Positions 54,620 to 62,620 of a stretch of DNA of 64,000 nucleotides are shown one piece after another. Position 1 is the stretch's first letter. The number at the start of each line of letters is the position of its first letter. The stretch spans positions 124,001 to 188,000 of the forward strand of contig NZ_JABX01000002.1 in assembly GCF_001469165.1 (NCBI RefSeq), given 5' to 3'. Source of the stretch: Thiohalocapsa sp. ML1 (GTDB lineage: Bacteria > Pseudomonadota > Gammaproteobacteria > Chromatiales > Chromatiaceae). The notes under the pieces were generated by a model. That model worked only from the letters and a program-made list of their open reading frames with translations, searched no databases and was not told where the DNA came from. The translations under genes were made by a program, and so were the position numbers.

Positions 54620-55125
54620 GCCCGGCCACCGCCAACCACGCGGCCACCGGGCCGGGCGGGCTTGAGCGCCGCGGCTTCATCGCCTGCGGTATCTGGCTCG
54701 CGCTCGCCGGTTGCGGCCTCATCAGCCGGGCCGAGGCCAGTCTGGCGCCGCCGGTGGACAGCGTCGGCGCGGCGCTGGCGGCCATCGCCGGCAAGGGTGC
54801 GGCGTCCGATAACGCCGAGGCATCCGATAACGCCGTGGCATCCGATCTGGTTCAAATCAAGCTGCCCCAGCTCATCGAAGACGGCGCCGTCGTGCCCGTG
54901 ACCGTCGGCACGCAATTGACCGGCGTGCGCGAGCTCTACGTGCTCGCCGACATGAACCCGATGCCCATTGCCGCGCAGTTCCGGCTCGGCGCCGGCGTGG
55001 CGCCGCGCATGGCGCTGCGCGTCAAGCTCGCCGGCAGCGGTCGCGTCTACGCCGCGGTGCGCACGGACGCGGGGTTGTTCTGGACCGCTGCCGACGCCGT
55101 CGTTGCCGTCGGCGGGTGTAGCTGA
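54616..55125 (+). CDS. soxY: SoxY-like sulfur carrier subunit with GGCS terminus
   Basis: A 169-residue Tat-exported protein (RRGFIACGIWLALAGCG) with the SoxY immunoglobulin-like fold: LVQIKLPQLIEDGAVVPVTV, LYVLADMNPMPIAAQFRLG and a strand ending in AVVAVGGCS. In canonical SoxY the C-terminus is GGCGG and its Cys carries the sulfur intermediate; here the ending is GGCS, with the Cys kept at residue 168. A tandem 18-bp repeat (GCATCCGATAACGCCG, twice) adds an Ala/Asp/Asn linker near residues 60-77. It is directly followed by a soxZ-like gene. Confidence 0.85.
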   Translation: MSPATANHAATGPGGLERRGFIACGIWLALAGCGLISRAEASLAPPVDSVGAALAAIAGKGAASDNAEASDNAVASDLVQIKLPQLIEDGAVVPVTVGTQLTGVRELYVLADMNPMPIAAQFRLGAGVAPRMALRVKLAGSGRVYAAVRTDAGLFWTAADAVVAVGGCS

Positions 55126-55159
55126 GGGGTTGCGGGCTTCAAGCTCGCACCATCGGAAG

Positions 55160-55474
55160 ATGACCACGGACATCCGCATCCGCAGCCGGCGCCGCGACGG
55201 CGGCATCGACGTGACGGTGCTGCTGCGCCACCCGATGGAGTCGGGGCTGCGCAAGGACGCGGCGGGTCGGCCGCTGCCGGCGCACTTCATCACGGACGCG
55301 ACCGTTAGCGTGGACGACCGGGTCGTGCTGGAGGCGACGCTAGGCATCGCGGTGTCGCGCGACCCGCTGCTGACCTTCCGGTTGGAGCTGGACCTGCCCG
55401 CCGACGCGCGCATTGCCGTGCGCTGGCGCGACAACCTCGGCACGGAGCAGCAGGCCGAGACCCGCATCGGCTGA
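55160..55474 (+). CDS. soxZ: SoxZ-like sulfur carrier subunit
   Basis: A 104-residue SoxZ protein (MTTDIRIRSRRRDGGIDVTV) with the family pattern LLRHPMESGLRKDAAGRPLPAHFI, VVLEATLGIAVSRDPLLTF and ARIAVRWRDNLGTEQQAE. It has no signal peptide and is normally exported together with SoxY as a heterodimer. The ATG is at 55160, with GGAAG as a weak ribosome-binding site. SoxYZ carries thiosulfate-derived sulfur on the SoxY Cys during oxidation by the Sox enzymes. None of the other standard sox genes is beside it. Confidence 0.9.
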   Translation: MTTDIRIRSRRRDGGIDVTVLLRHPMESGLRKDAAGRPLPAHFITDATVSVDDRVVLEATLGIAVSRDPLLTFRLELDLPADARIAVRWRDNLGTEQQAETRIG

Positions 55475-55607
55475 TGCGATGCGCGAGACCGAATTCCGGA
55501 GCCCCCGGCATGCACCGCCGGCGCATCCGGCCCATGCGCGACGCCGACCGCCTGCCGCGGGGCGTCGCCAGCACCAAAGCGATAAGCCAAATCGAGGAGT
55601 AGCACTG

Positions 55608-55937
55608 ATGACCCCCAACAGCCGTCGCACCTTTCTGTTCCAGCTCGCCGCCGGCGCCGCGACGCTCGGCCTCGGCCGCTTCGCGCTGGCCGAAGAGGCC
55701 AAGCCCGCGCTCGACCCGAACGACGCCTATGCCAAAGCCATGGGCTTTGTCGTCAACACAGCCGACGCCGATGCCGCGAAGTTCCCGAAGCACAGCACCG
55801 ACCAGTCCTGCGTTAACTGCCAGCTTTACTCCGGGGCGGACGGCGCCGAGCTCGGCCCCTGCTCCTTCTTCGGCGGTCGCCAGGTGCCGCCGACAGGCTG
55901 GTGCCGCAACCACAAGCCGAAGGGCGCGCCCGCCTGA
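55608..55937 (+). CDS. hip: high-potential iron-sulfur protein (HiPIP)
   Basis: A 109-residue protein with a twin-arginine signal (SRRTFLFQLAAGAATLGLG) and the HiPIP cluster ligands: Cys at 68, 71, 85 and 99 (SCVNCQLYSG, GPCSFFGG, GWCRNH). HiPIPs hold a 4Fe-4S cluster and in purple bacteria reduce the reaction-centre cytochrome. GAGGAG precedes the ATG at 55608. It lies directly upstream of a PufC-like gene, so the natural partner of this HiPIP may be encoded next to it. That pairing is inference from gene order. Confidence 0.95.
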   Translation: MTPNSRRTFLFQLAAGAATLGLGRFALAEEAKPALDPNDAYAKAMGFVVNTADADAAKFPKHSTDQSCVNCQLYSGADGAELGPCSFFGGRQVPPTGWCRNHKPKGAPA

Positions 55938-56239
55938 GGCCCGCCCAAGCGCACCGCTCCCGGCTCCCCGACAGCGTTCGGACCCGGGCGCGGCGCGATC
56001 GAGCAAAGGAGTCGAGCCCACGGCGTCATGCCGTGGCCTGCGACGGCCGCTGCGGCAGGCGCGCCCACGGCAGGGACAGGATGCCGGCAGCCGTCAGATT
56101 CACTGGCAGCCTGAACGGTGCACCGAACGCGCACGAATTCAGGCTCACGGAAGGGGCGTAGGCGGGCGCCCGCTGCACACATTCAACACTCCCGCCGGAT
56201 CGCGCCCGATGGCGCAACCGACCATTTGGAGGCTTCCCA
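55938..56239. other. 302-bp gap between HiPIP and pufC-like genes
   Basis: No clear gene. A short open stretch (MPAAVRFTGSLNGAPNAHEF near 56081-56160) could be a small peptide but has no support. The end of the gap has the ribosome-binding site TTTGGAGG at 56223-56230 for the next gene. Confidence 0.4.
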
Positions 56240-59200
56240 ATGCGGCGTCATGCAGGCTTCGCTGCCCGTCCGGCTGTCCCCGGCGACCCACCCGAATCAT
56301 CACCCCGCGGCGCCGACCGCCGCGAGAGCGCCGCCCCGCGCCAGGCCGTCTGGATGCGGCTCCTGGCGGCGGGCATCGCCTTCGGCATCGTGCTGCTCGC
56401 GGGCTGCGAGCGCCCGGACAGCGTGCAATGGGGCCATCGCGGCTCGTCGATGATCCAGCTCTTCACGCCGAGTCGCGTGCGCGCGCTCGCGGACATCAAC
56501 GCGATCCCGGAGCCGGAGCCGGATGATCCCTACGACCCGACCTTCCCGATGGCGACCGAGATCCACGAGAACGTCCAGGTGCTGACGGACCTGAATGCGC
56601 TCGAGCTCGCTCGGCTGATGAACGCGATGGTCACCTGGATCGCCCCCGAGGAGGGCTGTGCTTACTGTCACAACCCGGAGAACCTCGCCGACGACAGCAA
56701 GTACACCAAGCACGTGTCGCGACAAATGCTGAAGATGACGCGGGACATCAACGCAAACTGGTCGTCGCACGTTGCCGAGACCGGCGTCACCTGCTGGACC
56801 TGCCACCGCGGCCAGCCGGTGCCGTCCGACGTCTGGTTCACCGCCGCCGAGCCAAGGCGCCCGTCCGCCAATATCAGCGGCGCCAAGGCCGGCCAGAACA
56901 CCGCCGGCATCCGCAACAACGGCAACACCTCGCTGCCGTTCGACCCGCTCACGGCCTTTCTGACCGACGACACCGAGATCGGCGTGCAGGGCTCTCAGGC
57001 GCTGCCCTACGGTAACCGCCAGTCCACCAAACAAACCGAGTGGACCTATGCGCTGATGATGTACATGTCCAACTCCCTCGGCGTGAACTGCACCTACTGC
57101 CACAACACCCGCGCCATGGGGGAATGGGACCAGAGCACGCCGCAGCGCGTCACCGCCTGGCACGGCATCCGCATGGTCCGCGCTATGAACCAGGAGCACC
57201 TGCAGCCGCTCCTGCCCCTGTATCCGGAGCATCGCCTGGGCCCCACCGGCGATGCACCCAAGGCCGCCTGCGCCACCTGCCACAAGGGCACGTACAAGCC
57301 CCTATACGGCGAGAGCATGCTGGCCGACTATCCGTCGCTGCAGGGCGTCTTGCCCGGCCGGTTCAGCCCGGACCCCACCGAAGGCGGGCTGATCCGCATC
57401 TCCACGGCACCCGAGGGCGCGACCATCGCCACCATGGAAGAGCGCACGCGCATGGCCGAGGCGATGCTGGCCATGGCCGCGGGCGCACCGGCTGCCGGGG
57501 CCGAGGCCGCACCGGCCGTCGCCCAAGCAGACGCGGCGGCAGCAGCCGCGGGCGCCGACACGGCGCAGCAGCTCGCTTCGGCCGACACAACCGACCCGGC
57601 GGAGGGCGCACCGGCCGACGCCGAGGACGCGGACGAGAGCGCCGAGGCAGAGGCCGTCGAGCCAACTATTGCGGACGTGCAGAAGGCCCACGCCAAGGCC
57701 ATGACTCGGGCCGAGGGGCGCCTGCGCGCACTGCAGGCGCGCCTCGACCAGGAGCGCACGGCGCTGAACCAGCAGCTAGTGGTGGTCCGCAGGCAGCGTG
57801 ACGCGGCGAAGGCCCCGCCCGCGGGCGGAGAGGCCGTCGCCACGCTCGCGCCGCTGACGCAAGGCGCAGCGGGCACGGCCGCGCCGAGCGCCATGCCGCT
57901 GCTGGCGCAGTCCGCGCGCACCGTGTCGACCGATGACATGACGGTCGGCGAGCTCGACCGGGCGCTCGGCGCGGTGCTCGGGCTGGTTGAGAAGCTCGGC
58001 GCCGTGCGCGCCCAACTGGACGCCGCGGCGGCACCGTCCGCAACGCTGCCGGCCGCCGCGCCAAGCGCACCGGACGCAACGCTGCTGCCCACCCCGAGCC
58101 AACCCGGCGATGCGGGCCATGGTGCGCAGCCGGGCGACCGGATCGAGCCGCAGCCGCCGACCAAGATCGAGGCCACCGCCAGGGGCTCCGGCGTTCAGCC
58201 CATGCCGCTGTACGCGCGCGTCGATCAGTCCCGAGTCGCGGCGGCCGCAGGGCGCGAGATCAACGCCATCGAGGCGCGCCTGGAGCAGCAGATCGGCGCC
58301 CTGGAGCAGCAGCTCGCGGTGGTCCGTGCCGAGCGTGACGCCGCGCTGCGGGCACTCACCGAAGCCGGCGCAGGCGCCGATGGCCCCACGCAGTCCGTAG
58401 ACGCAGCCACGGGTCCCGAGCGGGATGCGGCCCTCGCCGCCGCGGAGTCGTCGCTGCGCACGATGAACGAGCGCCTCGAGCAGCAGACGCAGGCGCTGAG
58501 CGAGGAGATCGCGATCATCCGTGCGGAGCGCGACGCGGGGCACGCGGCGCTCGCCGCCGCCGAGGCGGAGCTGACCGCCATGGGCGCGCGGCTTGCGCAG
58601 CAGACCCATGCGCTGAACCAGCAACTGCACGTCGTGCGAAACCAGCGCGACGAGGCCGGGGAAGCGTTGCTGACCCGGGTGCCGGGCGACGCGCATCGCA
58701 AGGCGCTCGCCGCCGCCGAGGCCGAGCTCACCGCCATGGGCGCGCGGCTCGCGCAGCAGACCCATGCGCTGAACCAGCAGTTGCACGTGGTGCGCGACCA
58801 GCGCGACGACGCCGAGGGCGCCCTGCTGACCCGGGTGCCGGGCGACGAGCACCGCAAGGCGCTGGCCGCCGCCGAGGCCGAGCTGACCGCCATGGGCGCG
58901 CGGCTCGCGCAGCAGACCCATGCCCTGAACCAGCAACTGGAGGTGGTCCGCGGCCAGCGCGATGACGCCGAGCAGGAGGTGCTCGCGCGCATCCCCGGCA
59001 GCGAGCACCGCAGCGCGTTGGCCGCTGCCGAGTCCGCGCTCGCCGCCATGGGCGCGCGCCTGGAACAGCAGACCCACGCGCTCGGCCAGCAGCTCAGGCT
59101 GGTCCGCACACAGCGCGACGAGGCCCGGGAAGAGGTGCTGGCGCGCGTGCCGGCGAAGGAGCACACGGCCGCCATCGCCGCGCTGGAGGCACGCATCGAT

Positions 59201-59800
59201 GCAATGCAGGCGCGGCTGGACCAGCAGACGCACGCGCTGAAGCAGCAGCTCGTCGTCGTCCGCGGGCAGCGCGACGGCAGCGCCGAGGACCCCGCCGCGC
59301 CCGCGGGCACGCGCGCGGCGCCGACGCCGCCTGCATCCCCGGCGGGGCCGGCCGCGGCAAGCGAGGCGCTGGCCGAGAGCGCCGCCGCCGTCGGCGGCGA
59401 GGTCACGGACACCGGCATCCGCGTCAACCTAGGCGGCGATCGACTCAGCTTCGCGAGCGGCAGCGCCACGCTGCCGACCGGCGAGTTGCCGGACCTGGAC
59501 CGAACCGCCGAGCTGCTTGTGAGCCGGCCGGAGCTCACCGCCCGCATCGAAGGCCACACCGACAGCGTCGGCAGCGCCGCGCTGAACCTGTCCCTGTCGC
59601 AACAGCGCGCCGAAGCGGTGCGCGCGGCGCTGGTGGCACGCGGCATCGACCCGGCAAGGCTCACCGCCGTTGGCATCGGCCCCGACCGGCCCATCGCCGA
59701 CAACGGCACGCCGCAGGGCCGCAGCCGGAACCGCCGCGTCGAGATCCTGCTGTCCTCCCAAGAGCAGGTTGCGGCGCAGACGGAGAATCAGGACAACTGA
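56240..59800 (+). CDS. PufC-like tetrahaem cytochrome lipoprotein fused to coiled coil and OmpA domain
   Basis: A 1186-residue protein. Residues 39-56 give a lipoprotein signal (MRLLAAGIAFGIVLLAGC, lipobox Cys 56). Residues about 57-375 are a full reaction-centre cytochrome: four haem motifs CAYCH (140-144), CWTCH (185-189), CTYCH (284-288) and CATCH (344-348), with typical ligand and contact motifs such as MNAMVTWIAPEEG, MYMSNSLGVN and KPLYGES. A Pro/Ala/Asp linker (about 380-480) then leads into a coiled coil including at least five 52-residue repeats (ALAAAEAELTAMGARLAQQT...). The final 125 residues form an OmpA domain (IEGHTDSVGSAALNLSLSQQ, NRRVEIL). PufC itself is about 350-380 residues. 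Start supported by GGAGG seven bases upstream. Confidence 0.93.
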   Translation: MRRHAGFAARPAVPGDPPESSPRGADRRESAAPRQAVWMRLLAAGIAFGIVLLAGCERPDSVQWGHRGSSMIQLFTPSRVRALADINAIPEPEPDDPYDPTFPMATEIHENVQVLTDLNALELARLMNAMVTWIAPEEGCAYCHNPENLADDSKYTKHVSRQMLKMTRDINANWSSHVAETGVTCWTCHRGQPVPSDVWFTAAEPRRPSANISGAKAGQNTAGIRNNGNTSLPFDPLTAFLTDDTEIGVQGSQALPYGNRQSTKQTEWTYALMMYMSNSLGVNCTYCHNTRAMGEWDQSTPQRVTAWHGIRMVRAMNQEHLQPLLPLYPEHRLGPTGDAPKAACATCHKGTYKPLYGESMLADYPSLQGVLPGRFSPDPTEGGLIRISTAPEGATIATMEERTRMAEAMLAMAAGAPAAGAEAAPAVAQADAAAAAAGADTAQQLASADTTDPAEGAPADAEDADESAEAEAVEPTIADVQKAHAKAMTRAEGRLRALQARLDQERTALNQQLVVVRRQRDAAKAPPAGGEAVATLAPLTQGAAGTAAPSAMPLLAQSARTVSTDDMTVGELDRALGAVLGLVEKLGAVRAQLDAAAAPSATLPAAAPSAPDATLLPTPSQPGDAGHGAQPGDRIEPQPPTKIEATARGSGVQPMPLYARVDQSRVAAAAGREINAIEARLEQQIGALEQQLAVVRAERDAALRALTEAGAGADGPTQSVDAATGPERDAALAAAESSLRTMNERLEQQTQALSEEIAIIRAERDAGHAALAAAEAELTAMGARLAQQTHALNQQLHVVRNQRDEAGEALLTRVPGDAHRKALAAAEAELTAMGARLAQQTHALNQQLHVVRDQRDDAEGALLTRVPGDEHRKALAAAEAELTAMGARLAQQTHALNQQLEVVRGQRDDAEQEVLARIPGSEHRSALAAAESALAAMGARLEQQTHALGQQLRLVRTQRDEAREEVLARVPAKEHTAAIAALEARIDAMQARLDQQTHALKQQLVVVRGQRDGSAEDPAAPAGTRAAPTPPASPAGPAAASEALAESAAAVGGEVTDTGIRVNLGGDRLSFASGSATLPTGELPDLDRTAELLVSRPELTARIEGHTDSVGSAALNLSLSQQRAEAVRAALVARGIDPARLTAVGIGPDRPIADNGTPQGRSRNRRVEILLSSQEQVAAQTENQDN
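58547..59326 (+). repeat. 156-bp tandem repeats inside the pufC-like gene
   Basis: Five consecutive units of 156 bp (52 codons) start at 58547, 58703, 58859, 59015 and 59171, each beginning with codons for ALAAAE or AIAALE. The first three are nearly identical (LAQQTHALNQQLHVVR); later units are more diverged. Degenerate units precede them. The periodicity makes a regular coiled coil whose length could change by recombination. Confidence 0.85.
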
Positions 59801-59818
59801 CCTGAGCGCCCCGCCCCC

Positions 59819-59844
59819 GGGTACGCCGACTTCAGTCGGCTCCC
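59819..59844. repeat. REP-like hairpin 3' of the pufC-like gene
   Basis: GGGTACGCCGACTTCAGTCG sits 19 bp after the stop, with GCCGACT pairing to AGTCGGC. It is the same type as the copies after nadE and mqo. It can serve as the terminator of the cluster. Confidence 0.6.
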
Positions 59845-59898
59845 TCCGGGGTCGGCGGACAACGGTCAGCCGGCCCCCCTCCTGGTGCAGCAGTCCGC

Positions 59899-60048
<150 letters not shown>

Positions 60049-60132
60049 CCGCGCCGAAGCACTAGCGGCTCTGCCGCTATCGCTATCGACGGTGAGCGAT
60101 ATCACACGACTCCCGAGTCGCAGGGCCGCCCT

Positions 60133-60160
60133 CCTCGGCCCTCGGCCCTCGGCCCTCTAA
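60133..60160. repeat. CCCTCGG heptamer repeats 3' of the OmpA-domain gene
   Basis: Three tandem CTCGGCC/CCCTCGG heptamers lie between the palindrome and the stop of the convergent OmpA-domain gene, facing the GGGCCGCC at about 60121. Of the same class as the stem heptamers elsewhere. Confidence 0.6.
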
Positions 60161-60166
60161 GCAGGC

Positions 60167-61393
60167 CTATTCCCCGCAGCGAACTTCGACCCGACGATTC
60201 AGCGAGCGGCCGGCCTCGTCGTCGTTGCTGGCGATGGGCGCCGCCTCTCCGCGCCCGACGGCGCTCAGGCGTGGCGCGGCAATGCCCCGCTCCACCAGCG
60301 CCGCCACCACCGCGGCGGCGCGCCGTTCGGACAAGGCCCGGTTGTAGGCGTCGCTGCCCTCACCGGAGGTGTGGCCCTCGATGGCGATGCGCGCGGCACC
60401 GGCCGAGCGCAGGCCATCCGCGAGCGCATCGAGCACCGGCGCGGACTCCGGGCGCAGCACATCCGAGTCGTAGTCGAAGCGCAGCGCATGGATGACGGCA
60501 CCGCAGCCGAGCGCCGGCGGCGCAGGCGCCGCGCAGCGGGTGCCGGCATCCGTCACCGGCTCGCCGTCGTAGCGCCGAAACGGCGCCCCGTTGCTGGAGC
60601 GCACGCCGGCAAGGGCGCCATCGTGAACCATGAGCACGAACAGGCTCTCGATGCCGTCGTCCGGCGAGATGCCCCGGGCCCGCAGCACATTGCCGTCTAC
60701 GGTACCTGCCAGATCACCGTTGGCGTCATAGCAGCCGGACACCACGGCGCCGTCCTGCGCGAGCGTCAGCTTGACCCCTTTGCCCTTCCACGCACCGCTG
60801 AAGGCGTCCGAGAGCGGCACCGACTCCTGCTCGCCGTTGCCGATGATCTCGCTGAATTCATAGAACATCGCGTCGCGCTGCACGTCGATGCCGCCGCCGA
60901 GCCGGAGCTTGACCCAGCGCACCGCGCGCGGCTCGGTCATCGTCAGCTCCGTGACCTCACCCTTGCCCGCGTGCGTCGCGAGGCTCGCGCTGCCGAGCGG
61001 CGCGAAGGGCCCATCCGGCCCCTCCGCGCTGCCGAGCACCTCGACCTCCCGCACAAAGGTCTGCGAAGGGCTCGGCGTCTCCAGCACGTTCGGCACCGCG
61101 AGCCGATCGAACGTCGTCGCCGCCGGCAGCCGATACACGAATTCCACCCGAGCATCCGCCGGCGCCCGGCTCGCGAAGACGAAGCCCTGCACATCGCCGT
61201 CGATCATCGCCAGCGCATGATCGTCGCGCACCTTGTAGGCCTCGCCGCCGAGGATCTGCACCGGCAGCGCACCCTGCGCAAAGCTGAGCAGGTCGGTGCG
61301 CGGATCGTCCGCGGCGCGAACGGCGCCTACCGCGCCGACGGCGAGCGGAATGCTGGCAAGCAGGCAGGCGATGTGCTGGGACTGTACGTGCAT
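60167..61393 (-). CDS. exported OmpA-domain protein with N-terminal discoidin-like domain
   Basis: A 408-residue protein. A signal peptide (HIACLLASIPLAVGAVGAVRA) is followed by a beta-rich domain that resembles F5/8 type C (discoidin) modules: LAVPNVLETPSPSQTFVREV, EVLGSAEGPDGPFAPLG and PRAVRWVKLRLGG. The C-terminal OmpA domain starts near CGAVIHALRFDYDSDVLRPE and carries IEGHTSGEGSDAYNRALSER and SLNRRVEVRCGE. It should bind peptidoglycan and present a sugar-binding or protein-binding domain. It converges on the pufC-like gene, which also ends in an OmpA domain, but it is on the opposite strand and separately transcribed. Confidence 0.82.
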   Translation of the reverse strand: MHVQSQHIACLLASIPLAVGAVGAVRAADDPRTDLLSFAQGALPVQILGGEAYKVRDDHALAMIDGDVQGFVFASRAPADARVEFVYRLPAATTFDRLAVPNVLETPSPSQTFVREVEVLGSAEGPDGPFAPLGSASLATHAGKGEVTELTMTEPRAVRWVKLRLGGGIDVQRDAMFYEFSEIIGNGEQESVPLSDAFSGAWKGKGVKLTLAQDGAVVSGCYDANGDLAGTVDGNVLRARGISPDDGIESLFVLMVHDGALAGVRSSNGAPFRRYDGEPVTDAGTRCAAPAPPALGCGAVIHALRFDYDSDVLRPESAPVLDALADGLRSAGAARIAIEGHTSGEGSDAYNRALSERRAAAVVAALVERGIAAPRLSAVGRGEAAPIASNDDEAGRSLNRRVEVRCGE

Positions 61394-61452
61394 AGGGCGT
61401 CTCTCCGGCGCGGGTGCATACCTGCGTACCCTGACTTACCGGGCGCGCCGGC

Positions 61453-61801
61453 ACAAGTAGCGTCGAGCGATCCGCGCACGCGGCTGGGCGAGCCGGACGG
61501 CGTCACCGACCTGCGCTTCGATCTGGTGCTCAAGGACCGCAGACGCCCGAACGGCGTATCAGTCGATGATCTCAGAGGCTGTGAAAAAACCGGCAGCCGA
61601 AAGAATCCGTCTCCGTAAGTCCCGGATTTATAAATGGAAATTTTCTGAGATGCCGGCGAGAAAAGGGTTTTTTCACAAACTCTCAGCTCGGGAGAGATCG
61701 AGGCGCTCTCGATGATCGGCGCCTTGATCATGGCGCGGGCCGGGCTCGACCTGGTGCTGGTGGACGAGCCGGAGCTGCACCTGCACCCCGCCTGGCATCG
61801 C
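61453..61801 (+). pseudogene. fragment of an AAA/OLD-type ATPase gene
   Basis: In the plus frame around the MITE, the codons give DLRFDLVLKDRRRPNGVSVDDL before it and SSGEIEALSMIGALIMARAG with LVLVDEPELHLHPAWHR after it, a signature/Walker B region as in AAA_21/OLD-family ATPases. Excising the MITE with one CTCAG copy joins VDDL to SSGEIEALS in frame. Neither the Walker A start nor the C-terminus remains; the right side ends where a REP-type hairpin begins. It is a relic. Confidence 0.8.
61576..61681. mobile_element. 106-bp MITE with 5-bp target duplication
   Basis: Terminal inverted repeats are AGGCTGTGAAAAAACC at the left and, read inward from the right, AGTTTGTGAAAAAACCC. Both sides are flanked by CTCAG (61571-61575 and 61682-61686). 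It has no transposase. Its removal with one CTCAG perfectly restores an ATPase reading frame, which proves the exact boundaries. Confidence 0.85.
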
Positions 61802-61805
61802 GCGA

Positions 61806-61884
61806 AAATGGGGACAGACCACGTTTTCAATCGTCTGGCCAAAGGTACAACCCGAAAAACGTGGTCTGTCCCTGAGGTGTCCCC
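61806..61884. repeat. REP-type hairpin (GGGGACAGACCACGTTTT)
   Basis: GGGGACAGACCACGTTTT at 61810-61827 pairs with AAAACGTGGTCTGTCCC at 61856-61872. This motif is widespread in proteobacteria and is associated with REP-associated tyrosine (IS200-like) transposases; no such transposase is seen here. A related remnant AAAATGGGGACAATTTT is at 62033-62049. Confidence 0.7.
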
Positions 61885-61896
61885 ACAAAATCGCCT

Positions 61897-62251
61897 CCCA
61901 CCCAACTGTTTATCCGGACAGTAGCGCATCGTGATGACTCGCGACCCATTGATCCGGCGGCCCGATGGCATCGGCGAGCGTCGCGACGGCCGCCTGACAG
62001 TGCGCCAACGTCAGCAGCAGCCTGGCGGAGGAAAATGGGGACAATTTTCGGGGCTCACCACCTTCAGGGCCGGCTTCACCCGTTACCTTTGCACCTCGCC
62101 TGCTTTCGTGCCTACGCATCGACGTGTCCGTTGCCGTCCACGCCGCAAGGCTCGATACTGGGCTCGCGGCTCACGATTACCCAGGCGGGACTTCCACCCG
62201 CTAGAACACGCGGCCTTGCCAGGCCGCACTGTCCCCTATTGTTCCTGTCCC
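61897..62251. other. unidentified relic region
   Basis: No gene recognised. It holds a GGGGACAATTTTCGGGG remnant and, at 62228-62260, a duplicated GTCCCCTATTGTTCCT motif; both belong to the REP-type hairpin family. A minus-strand stretch ending near 61910 reads LLLTLAHCQAAVATLADAIG and could be the tail of a lost gene. Confidence 0.4.
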
Positions 62252-62575
62252 CTATTGTTCCTGGCGCGGTGCCAGGGCCGCCAGTGCCCCCGCCTCTTGC
62301 TGCCGCCGCCAGGTCGTCAGGTGCGAGGAGTACAGCCCTTCCCGGCGCAGCAGGGCGCCGAGATCGCCCGGCTCGCAGCGATCGGCTTGCCGCAGGATCT
62401 CCAGCTTGTACTTGGCGCCGAAGCGCCGACGCTGCGCGCGCTCCACCACCTCCGGGTCCGGGGTGGACGCGGGCGCCCGCGACGCGGCCGCGGAGCCGAC
62501 TTCGGTCGCCCTACGGGCTCCCTGCGTCGGCTCCGCGGCCGCGTCGCGCTGGGTCTCGTTCTGCGTGTCGGTCAT
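62252..62575 (-). pseudogene. truncated transposase-like helix-turn-helix protein (IS3-type OrfA)
   Basis: A 107-residue product (MTDTQNETQRDAAAEP...). The core RRRFGAKYKLEILRQADRCE and DLGALLRREGLYSSHLTTWR is the helix-turn-helix of IS3-type OrfA transposases. The normal continuation after QQEAGALAALAP (a basic and coiled-coil region) is missing: the stop lies in REP-type DNA (CGCCAGGAACAATAG). OrfB is absent. It is a remnant. Confidence 0.75.
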
Positions 62576-62620
62576 TGGTGATTCTCCTTCCCGCCGCTAC
62601 AGTAAATCGGCCAGGGGGAA

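Noticed and set aside
56240-59800. Calling this the pufC of a puf operon
   Set aside because: No pufL, pufM, pufA or pufB is nearby and the protein is three times the usual length; it is better treated as a PufC-like fusion.
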